Shown here in pieces: positions 1-7,500 of a DNA stretch of 9,937 bases. The DNA is from Adhaeribacter sp. (GTDB lineage: Bacteria > Bacteroidota > Bacteroidia > Cytophagales > Hymenobacteraceae), in NCBI GenBank assembly GCA_028288395.1, contig JAQBNV010000106.1, positions 1-9,937 on the forward strand. The letters run 5' to 3'. Numbering within the stretch: position 1 is the first letter of the stretch; each line of letters starts with the position of its first letter. Position numbers and translations under genes: made by a program. The notes beneath the pieces were generated by a model that worked only from the letters and a program-made list of their open reading frames with translations, was not told the DNA's origin and did not search any database.

Positions 1-1
1 T

Positions 2-1588
2 ACGCTCGGTTGGACCTTAACCAATCGCAAAAAAGTTTTGGGAGTCTTCTCGTTGGTATTGGTATTTACCGCCTGTATGGTGCCCTTTGTGGGCCGGGAC
101 TTTTTCCCGGGGGTAGATGCGGGGCAGTTTCGCTTGCACATGCGAGCCCCGGCTGGTACCCGCCTGGAAGAAACAGAACGAATCGCCGCCCAGGTAGAAA
201 ACATCATTCGGGAGACCATTCCGAAAGCCGACATAGGCTCTATTATCAGTAATATTGGAATAGCCGCCGATGCCTACAACATGACTTTTACAGATAATGC
301 TACCTTAGGCACGGCCGACGCCGAGCTGATGGTTTCTTTAGCAGCAGATAAAAGCCAGCCGACCTTAACTTATACCCGCCAGTTGCGGGAAGTTCTGCGG
401 GAAAAATTGCCGGAAGTGGCTTTCTTTTACCAACCTGCCGATATTGTAACCCAAATATTAAACTTTGGTCTTACAGCGGCCATCGATGTACAGGTAATTG
501 GCACCGACAACGAGAATAATCTGCAGGTTGCCAAAGCCATTCAAAATGATTTAAGACTTATTCCCGGCATTGTTGATGCGCGCCTGCACCAGGTGCTCGA
601 TGCACCGGAATTATTTCTGGAAGTAGACCGGGAGCGCGCCATTCAGTTAGGTTTAAGCGAGCGTCAGGTCGCCAACAACCTCATGATATCGCTGAGTGGT
701 TCGTCGCAGGTACAGCCTAGTTACTGGTCTGACCCTAAGAGTGGTTACCCCTACCAGATTTCGGTGCAAACCCCTCCCCATAAGCTGGCCTCTCTCGATA
801 AAGTACTGCAAACTCCTTTAATTTTAAACGAAGGCGATGCTACCCCGCAATTGCTTACGAATGTCACCCGCCTCAAACGCCAGGCTGCCCCAGTTATTAT
901 TAACCGAACGAATACCGAACTGGTGTACGATGTATACGCCTCGGTCGAAAAAACCGATCTGGGTTCGGTGGCCGGTGAAATAGATGAAATAGTAACCAAA
1001 TACAAAACGCAACTTAAACCCGGTAACCAGGTGGTGGTTAGCGGACAAATAGAGAGTATGAAGAGTGCTTTTAACCGCCTGGGACTCGGATTAATCTTTG
1101 CCGCCCTCATGGTGTACCTGCTCATGGTGGTGAATTTTCAGTCTTTTCGTTTGCCCTTTATAATTATTACGGCCCTGCCGGGCGCGATGTGCGGCGTGGT
1201 ATGGTTACTCTTCCTTACCCACACCCCTTTCAGCATTCCTTCGTTAATGGGCGCCATTATGAGTGTGGGCGTAGCCACGGCAAATAGTATTTTGCTGGTT
1301 AATTTTGCTTCCGATACCCTGGAAGAAGGAAATCTAAATCTCGGGCAGAGTGCCCTGGAAGCCGGTCGTACGCGCCTGCGCCCTATTTTAATGACTGCTC
1401 TGGCCATGATTATCGGCATGCTGCCCATGTCTTTAGGCATGGGAGAAGGCGGTGAGCAAAATGCCCCGTTGGGGCGCGCCGTAATAGGTGGTTTAATACT
1501 GGCTACAATCACTACCCTGTTATTTGTGCCGGTAGTATTCAGCTATTTAGGGAAAAAGAAAAAACATTTAGAAATGGTAAATGCTTAA
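2..1588 (+). CDS. RND-family efflux transporter permease subunit, C-terminal half (5'-partial)
   Basis: This is the inner-membrane, proton-driven pump of a tripartite RND efflux system, probably exporting drugs or other amphiphilic compounds. The frame is open from base 2 with no stop, so the gene starts left of the window; 528 residues are visible out of roughly 1000-1050 usual for the family. The visible part starts just before TM7 (about residues 13-33). It continues with the GRDFFPGVDAGQ segment, the second periplasmic porter/docking loop (about 35-350), and TM8-TM12 at about 360-378, 384-405, 410-436, 460-478 and 490-515. Family hallmarks are TANSILLVNFA in TM10, RLRPILMTALAMIIG in TM11 and APLGRAVIGGL before TM12. 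The TM4 aspartate pair lies in the missing half. The TM10 position corresponding to the AcrB lysine (SAKNAIL) reads TANSIL, so that lysine is absent, which I recall as normal for this subfamily. It is first in an operon with the adaptor and outer membrane genes. Substrate cannot be told; family assignment is secure. Confidence 0.95.
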   Translation, partial: TLGWTLTNRKKVLGVFSLVLVFTACMVPFVGRDFFPGVDAGQFRLHMRAPAGTRLEETERIAAQVENIIRETIPKADIGSIISNIGIAADAYNMTFTDNATLGTADAELMVSLAADKSQPTLTYTRQLREVLREKLPEVAFFYQPADIVTQILNFGLTAAIDVQVIGTDNENNLQVAKAIQNDLRLIPGIVDARLHQVLDAPELFLEVDRERAIQLGLSERQVANNLMISLSGSSQVQPSYWSDPKSGYPYQISVQTPPHKLASLDKVLQTPLILNEGDATPQLLTNVTRLKRQAAPVIINRTNTELVYDVYASVEKTDLGSVAGEIDEIVTKYKTQLKPGNQVVVSGQIESMKSAFNRLGLGLIFAALMVYLLMVVNFQSFRLPFIIITALPGAMCGVVWLLFLTHTPFSIPSLMGAIMSVGVATANSILLVNFASDTLEEGNLNLGQSALEAGRTRLRPILMTALAMIIGMLPMSLGMGEGGEQNAPLGRAVIGGLILATITTLLFVPVVFSYLGKKKKHLEMVNA

Positions 1589-1629
1589 GCAAGGTTACCC
1601 GTTTGAAATAATTGAATTACATTAATAAA

Positions 1630-2721
1630 ATGAAACGAAATATTTGGTTATGGCTTTTCCCGATCGGGCTGGTACTGCTTTTTATTTTTCTGGGGGTGTT
1701 GCCGCGGGTGGCTAATCAGCAGGAATTGCAGGCTACCGTAAAGCGGGAAAAAGACCGCATTCCCCTGGTAAATGTTGTGATGGTAACCCGTTCCGAAGAC
1801 ACTACAAACCTCTCCTTGCCGGGCCAGATACAACCTTATAAGGAAACTCTTTTATTTGCCCGTACCCAGGGCTACTTAAAAAAACGCTTTGTAGATATTG
1901 GCAGTTCGGTACGGGCCGGACAATTACTGGCTACGATTGAGGCGCCTGAGCTGGACCAGGAACTACGCCGCGCCCAGGCTGAACAAAAGCTGGCGGGTAG
2001 TAACCTTAACCGTTCCCGTAGTGTCACTTTGCCCGGCGCCGTGTCGGCACAGGATCTGGATAGCCGCGAAGCTACTTTTGAAATGAATGTAGCAGATGTT
2101 GGCCGTTTGCAAGCCCTTAAACGCCTCCAGCAAATACGCGCGCCTTTCAGCGGAATTATTACGGCCCGTAATATTGAAATTGGCGCCCTGCTGAATGCCG
2201 GCGGTACTACTCCCCTCTTTACGTTATCACAATTAGATACCCTGCGGGTTTTAACGGATGTGCCGCAGACTTACTATCGTTCCATTAAGGTGGGCCAACA
2301 AGTACAGGTAAAGGTGCCCGAGTTGCCCAATCAGGTATTTAAAGGACAGGTTATCCGTACTTCGGGCGTGTTGCGGCCGGAATCCAGAACACTTCTAACC
2401 GAAATAATTATCCCGAATCGGAATTATAAATTAATGTCGGGGCTCTACGGGCAGGTAAATTTTCAGATTAAACCAACGACCGCGGCAGTAATTATTCCGG
2501 CAAACACTTTGGTAATTAAAGCTGATGGCCCCAAAGTAGTAGTGGTGGATGCCCGTAACAAAGTGTTCTACCAGGCCATTGAAATTGGCCGGGATTACGG
2601 GACTACAGTTGAAATTATTCAGGGTTTGCAGGGCAGCGAAAGAATTGTAACCAACCCGGCCGATTATTTAACAGATGGTCAGGTGGTACGGTTAACGGAT
2701 GCTACGGCCGCCGCTAAATAA
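1630..2721 (+). CDS. Efflux RND transporter periplasmic adaptor subunit (membrane fusion protein)
   Basis: This periplasmic adaptor links the RND permease to the outer membrane channel. From the ATG at 1630 it has 363 residues. A TTG six codons upstream (1612) is possible, but the ATG places basic residues (MKRN) directly before a hydrophobic anchor at about 5-24, with no lipobox cysteine, so it is probably a membrane-anchored rather than a lipid-anchored adaptor. Domains follow the HlyD/AcrA plan. The first lipoyl half is at about 66-106 (GYLKKRFVDIGSSVRAGQLL), a helical hairpin at about 107-168, and the second lipoyl half at about 169-205 (IRAPFSGIITAR, then GALLNAGG). A beta-barrel spans about 206-285 and a membrane-proximal domain about 286-357. 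The hairpin seems short for the family, by about one heptad per helix. No Shine-Dalgarno sequence is seen, as usual in Bacteroidota. It starts 41 nt after the permease stop and ends 10 nt before the next start, so co-transcription is very likely. Confidence 0.94.
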   Translation: MKRNIWLWLFPIGLVLLFIFLGVLPRVANQQELQATVKREKDRIPLVNVVMVTRSEDTTNLSLPGQIQPYKETLLFARTQGYLKKRFVDIGSSVRAGQLLATIEAPELDQELRRAQAEQKLAGSNLNRSRSVTLPGAVSAQDLDSREATFEMNVADVGRLQALKRLQQIRAPFSGIITARNIEIGALLNAGGTTPLFTLSQLDTLRVLTDVPQTYYRSIKVGQQVQVKVPELPNQVFKGQVIRTSGVLRPESRTLLTEIIIPNRNYKLMSGLYGQVNFQIKPTTAAVIIPANTLVIKADGPKVVVVDARNKVFYQAIEIGRDYGTTVEIIQGLQGSERIVTNPADYLTDGQVVRLTDATAAAK

Positions 2722-2731
2722 ACCCGAAGGC

Positions 2732-4084
2732 ATGAAAGTACTTTTAGGATTTTTATTTATAGTAGGCTTATCCGGTGCCAGGGCGCAGAGCGTACCTGTA
2801 CCTGAAAACAAAAAAATGGTTACCGATTCCTGGTGGCGGGTTTTTAACGATCCCCTGCTGGATTCCCTGGAACAGGAAGGCTTGGCCCATAATCTGGATT
2901 TGCAGGTAATGGTGGCGCGGGTAAATGAGGCGCGAGCCCGGATTAAAGTAGCGGCCTCTTATCAATACCCATCCGTACAGTTAAACCCTTATGTAGCGAA
3001 CCAGAGCCTTTCCCCTAACCGGCCGGTGGCGGTAGCCGTGCAGGAAGGTCAGGCGCTGAACCGCTTTTCGCTTCAAACCTATTCAGTACCATTGGAGGTA
3101 CGTTATGAAATAGATTTGTGGCAAAGAATAAAAAAGCAGGTGAAGGCGAGCCAACAGGTAACTGAAGCAACCGAGGCTGAACTGCAGGCCATCGCCTTAA
3201 CCATTTCCTCCGAAATTGCCCGCCACTATTTTCTCTTAAGGGCGATTGATACTGAGCAAGGCGTAGTGCGCAGAGGTATTGGCCTACGGGATTCTACTTT
3301 AAATATTGCCGGTGCCCGTTATAAAGCCGGACTGGTAAGTTTGATGGATGTGCAGCGGGCCGAAACAGAAGTAGCCAATGCCCGGGTGCAGTTAGAAGAT
3401 CTCAACATCAACCGCCGGGAAGTTGAACTTTCGTTGGCGGTACTATTGGGAACACAACCCGGAAGCTTGCGAATTGCAGCGGGTCTTTTACCAGCCGCCC
3501 TGCCGGTGGTGCCCGCCATGTCGGCCGGTGACCTTGCCCAGCGAAGGCCCGACTTGCTGCAGTCGGAACGAATGGTGGCGGCTGCAACTACCCAGGTAGA
3601 AACCATCCAGGCTACTCGGTTGCCCCGGGTAAACTTATTAGGTTCAGCCGGGTTATTATCCCGGGATATAAGCCCGATTCTTAGCACCAACAGCGGTACT
3701 TATTTGGTAGGCACCAGTATTTCTGTACCGGTTTTTGAAGGATTCCGGAACAAGAGTAATATAGCCGTTGCGCAAGCCCAGGTGCAGGATGCCTCTTCCG
3801 GCTACCAGCAGCGCCTTTTAGTTGCCGCGCAGGAAGTGGAAGTCGCTACTGCTAATCTTCAGAATCTTTCCCGGCAAATCCAGATACAGCAACAGGCCCT
3901 GCAATCGGCTCAGAGAACCCGGCGCTATGCCCGCGAACTTTACGTCAAAGGTCTTACTTCTTTTCTGGAAGCGATCGATGCCGAAAGAACAGCGCTTGAG
4001 CTGGAACGACAGGCCGTAAATTTAAAAGGTCGTCAAGCCATTTATACTGTTGCCCTGATCAAAGCAATTGGCGGGAGTTGGTAA
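2732..4084 (+). CDS. TolC/NodT-family outer membrane efflux protein
   Basis: This is the outer membrane duct of the efflux pump, expected to be a trimer with a beta-barrel and a long alpha-helical periplasmic tunnel. It has 450 residues from the ATG at 2732. An in-frame ATG at 2699 would overlap the adaptor gene, but only the 2732 start gives a normal signal peptide: MK, then hydrophobic LLGFLFIVGL, then an A-R-A signal peptidase I site before Q19. No lipobox cysteine is present, unlike OprM-type lipoproteins. Family signatures are WWRVFNDPLLDSLEQ (34-48), LDLQVMVARVNEARARI (55-71), a first OEP repeat ending near LGTQPGSL, and the second-repeat motif AQRRPDLLQSERMVAAATTQ followed by LPRVNLLGSAGLLS. 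The C-terminal helices (RRYARELYVKGLTSFLEAIDA) are also typical. It is last in the operon. Only 15 nt separate its stop from the convergent response regulator gene, and no terminator hairpin is visible there. Confidence 0.94.
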   Translation: MKVLLGFLFIVGLSGARAQSVPVPENKKMVTDSWWRVFNDPLLDSLEQEGLAHNLDLQVMVARVNEARARIKVAASYQYPSVQLNPYVANQSLSPNRPVAVAVQEGQALNRFSLQTYSVPLEVRYEIDLWQRIKKQVKASQQVTEATEAELQAIALTISSEIARHYFLLRAIDTEQGVVRRGIGLRDSTLNIAGARYKAGLVSLMDVQRAETEVANARVQLEDLNINRREVELSLAVLLGTQPGSLRIAAGLLPAALPVVPAMSAGDLAQRRPDLLQSERMVAAATTQVETIQATRLPRVNLLGSAGLLSRDISPILSTNSGTYLVGTSISVPVFEGFRNKSNIAVAQAQVQDASSGYQQRLLVAAQEVEVATANLQNLSRQIQIQQQALQSAQRTRRYARELYVKGLTSFLEAIDAERTALELERQAVNLKGRQAIYTVALIKAIGGSW

Positions 4085-4099
4085 ACAATTTTTATATAT

Positions 4100-4504
4100 T
4101 TAGCTAAGATATTGCTTTAGAGCATCCAGGCTTAAAGGCTTGGAGAAAAATCCTTTTACAAACTGATTCTTTTCTGCTTTTTCTTTATCTACTGTTTCCA
4201 TAGAAGAAGAAAGCATGTAAATTGTTATTTGATTATGCACTTGCGGGCTGAACTTTTGATATTCTTCTAAAAATTTCCACCCCGTCATAGTGGGCATATT
4301 TATATCCAGAAAGAGCACAGCAGGTATATTCTGAAGGGTATGCCTGTACATTTCTTCTATTGCCAGCAGGGCGATTTCCGGTTCCGAAAATATTTTAATT
4401 TCGGCGAGGCTGTTAAAACGGGCAATATTGATTTCACAAACCAGGTTGTTTATCGGATCATCATCAATTACGATAAAACGGTGCGGTGCTTCCATTTTCA
4501 GCAT
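4100..4504 (-). CDS. Single-domain response regulator (CheY-like receiver)
   Basis: This is a stand-alone receiver protein of 134 residues, expected to be cytoplasmic and to accept phosphate from a histidine kinase. All key residues are visible: acidic pocket D14-D15-D16, phospho-acceptor D67 in FLDINMP, switch residue S99 in YMLSSS, and K122-P123 in FFSKPLS. The chain ends right after the fifth helix (DALKQYLS), so there is no DNA-binding or enzymatic output domain. The first ATG (4504) directly follows the stop codon of the kinase gene with zero spacing, giving TAAATG on the minus strand. A second ATG at codon 4 is an alternative start. The adjacency implies co-transcription and probably coupled translation, and makes the upstream kinase the likely phosphodonor. 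Its downstream partner cannot be seen. Stand-alone receivers of this type act by protein-protein contact or as relay intermediates. Confidence 0.93.
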   Translation of the reverse strand: MLKMEAPHRFIVIDDDPINNLVCEINIARFNSLAEIKIFSEPEIALLAIEEMYRHTLQNIPAVLFLDINMPTMTGWKFLEEYQKFSPQVHNQITIYMLSSSMETVDKEKAEKNQFVKGFFSKPLSLDALKQYLS

Positions 4505-7500
4505 TTAGTCTTTTACAGGGTATTCGAATTCGATTAAAAATTCAGTGCCTTTATTTATTTCACTTGCTATCGAAATTCCTCCGCCCAGCGTTTCCACCTG
4601 GGTTTTTACCATAAACAGCCCCATCCCCTTGCCCTCAATATTCTGGTGGAAGCGTTTATACAAACCAAATACCTGGTCTTTTCTTTTAATTAAATTAATA
4701 CCAAGTCCATTGTCCCGGAACTTTATTTTGAATTTGCCGTTCACAATTTCGCTTTTAATTTGTATTACGGGGGGGAGGTGCGCTTGGCGGTATTTGATAC
4801 TATTAATAATTAAATTATAAAATATACTTTGCAGATAACTCTTGATGGTGTTGAATTCGCCGGCTGCACTAAAATCGGTATCAATTTGTACCTGTTCTTT
4901 TTCAATTAGGTTCTGAATACTTAACTGAATGTTTTGTACCAGGGCGGCTAAATTCACGGGTTCTTTCTTTTTACTTATCTCCTTTTTAACCTGAAGTATT
5001 GTATTCAAATCCTTAATTACATTGTCGAGCCGTTTTACATTATCGAGCAAGCCAGTTCGTAAATCTTCTTTTACCTTCTCCGGGTAATCTATATTATTTA
5101 AAAGATCAGCCACCCCAATAATATTGGCAACCGGTGCCCGCAGGTTATGGGATACGATATAGGAAAATTGTTCCAGGCCTTTGTTAGATAATACCAGTTC
5201 ATTGGTGTAAGTCTGCAAGCTATTGTTTAATTCTTGCAAACGTATTTCAGACAATTTGCGCTGGGTAACATCTCTAAAATATACCGATAAACCGTTAACC
5301 GAAGGGTAAGCGCTTACGTCAAACCAGATATTCAGGGGTGAGTAAAAACTTTCAAAATGCTGGGCTACATTCTCGTTTACTGCTTTATGAAAGTAGGTGT
5401 ATACCGCCGTATCTACAACATCCGGATAAACCTCCAAAAAATTTTTATTTAGGGCCTCTTCCCGGGGCCGTTGCAGGATTTCTGCTGCTGTATTGTTCCA
5501 GTAGGTTACCAGCCAGTTTTTATCTACGGCCAGAAAGGCATCACCAATACTTTCCAGTATATTTTCTCTTTCTTCGTATGCTTTTAATAATTCTATTTCC
5601 GTGATTTTTCTCGTATCAATGTCCTGAAAACTACCATACAGCTTCGTGCATACATTATTTATAGTTTCTACTTCGCCCATCGCCCGTACCCAGCATTCTT
5701 TTCCGTTGCGCGTAATTACCTGCAGTTCCAGATCCAGAGATTTCCCATTCTCCATCAATTCTTTAAAAGCCTGAATAAATAATTCACGGCTTTTGCCGGG
5801 TTTATAAAAATTAAAGATGGTATCCAAATGGGGAACATAATCGCTGTCGACTTCCAGAATTAATTTGGTCATATCGGACCAGTACAGGGTATTATTGATC
5901 AGATCAGCTTCGTACGTGCCGATGCGGGCCATTTTAGTAGCTTTATTTAAAAGTTCTTCTAATTTTTTTTTCTCAGTAATGTCCTGCATGGCTCCTACCA
6001 TACGTAACGCTTTATTATTTTCATCTCTTATTACAAAGCCCCGCTCTACTACGTAGGCATAACTGCTATCGGCTTTTAAAAAGCGGTATTCGTATTGCCA
6101 TTTATTTTCTGAGCCAATAATTGTAGCATCAAGGCTCGCCTTCACCCTGGCCAAATCATCGGGGTGAACGTAGTCTAACCATGAATTAATTATAAATGTT
6201 AATTCTTCTGATTTATAACCAAATAAGGCATAAAATCCTTCTCCCCAAAATATTTGACCCGTGATAATATTCCAGTCGTAAATGGCGTCTGAGGTGGCTT
6301 TGGAAACATATTCATAACGGGTATTGCTTTCTACTAAGGACTTTTCGGCTTTTACCCGGTCCGAAATATCAACGCCGATACATTGGAATTCGGTAGGATT
6401 TCCGTTGTTATCAGTTATACAGATATAATCCCAAAGGGTATTTCTTACGCCGCCGTTTTTAGTTAGCTTATCCATTTCTACCTGAACGACCTTAGCGGGA
6501 TGTTCTAAACAGGCTGCTATGGCATCGATAGTCCGCTGGCGGTGATATTCTTTAATCGAAATCATAGGATCATTGCCCAGAATATCCCTATTGGTGTATA
6601 GCCAGCCAAAATCATTTAAATACTTATCGTTAAAATAAGTATATCGTCCCTGTAAATCGGTTCTGATAATGTAACTGGTTTGAGATTGAAGAATGCCCCG
6701 GTGCCGGGCCTCACTCCTGGCTAATCGTTCCTCCACAATTTTTCTATCGGTAATATCCTGAACGGTTCCTTCAATTGCGATAGGCAAGCCGTTATGGTCC
6801 TTAACCAGAACACCTTTATTATGAACCCATTTAAAACTATTATCGGGTAAAATAATCCGGTACTCAATATCCAGTTCTATTTCACCGGCCCGGCAAGCAG
6901 TTTGTTCGTTTCTTAATGCTTCCTGGTCATCCGGGTGAACTGAATCGTAAAAGGTTTCAGAAGTGATCTTAAAGGTTTCTTTGTCTCGCCCCCAAATCCT
7001 AAATACTTCATCTGTCCAGTAAAAAGATTGATCCTCAAACCTAAATTCCCAGTAACCTAACTTGGCTAATTGCTGGGCTGTCAGGAGTTTTGCTTCGTAT
7101 TCTTTCAAGTTTAGCAACGCATTTTCTTTTTCGGTAATATCGTTGCAAATAACTATCATACAATTCCGGGCCTGGTAATTTAGCCGGTAGCCGGTAACCT
7201 CTACTTTAATTTGCGTTCCATTCTTTTTTAGATGGTTAAAAGTCCCGTACCTAATTATTTCGTTCTCGGTTTTACTATTATTTATACAATTTGCAAACTG
7301 CTTTATTTCTTCGGCTGGGCGCATATCCAGGACGGTCATACCTAAATATTCTTCCCGGCTGTAGTTATAGTGTTTGATAGCCGTTTCGTTTACATCTAAA
7401 ATCTGGAGCGTTTCCAGATCATAAATCCAGCAGGGAAGCGGGCTGTATTGGAAGAGAAGCTTATATTGCTCCTCTGAACTTTTGAGTTTTTCTTCAGCGG

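Noticed and set aside
751..1125. Minus-strand open frames inside the permease gene, and similar frames inside the other genes
   Set aside because: They lie opposite clearly coding sequence, show no family features and fit shadow frames.
1612..1629. TTG start for the adaptor gene six codons upstream of the ATG
   Set aside because: The ATG at 1630 gives a clean basic N-terminus before the membrane anchor; the extra residues add nothing recognisable.
2699..2731. Earlier ATG for the outer membrane factor, overlapping the adaptor gene
   Set aside because: It would put eleven polar and proline-rich residues before the signal peptide; the ATG at 2732 yields a standard one.
4085..4099. Bidirectional terminator between the two convergent operons
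   Set aside because: The 15 nt are AT-rich but contain no stem; any terminator would have to lie inside the coding ends.
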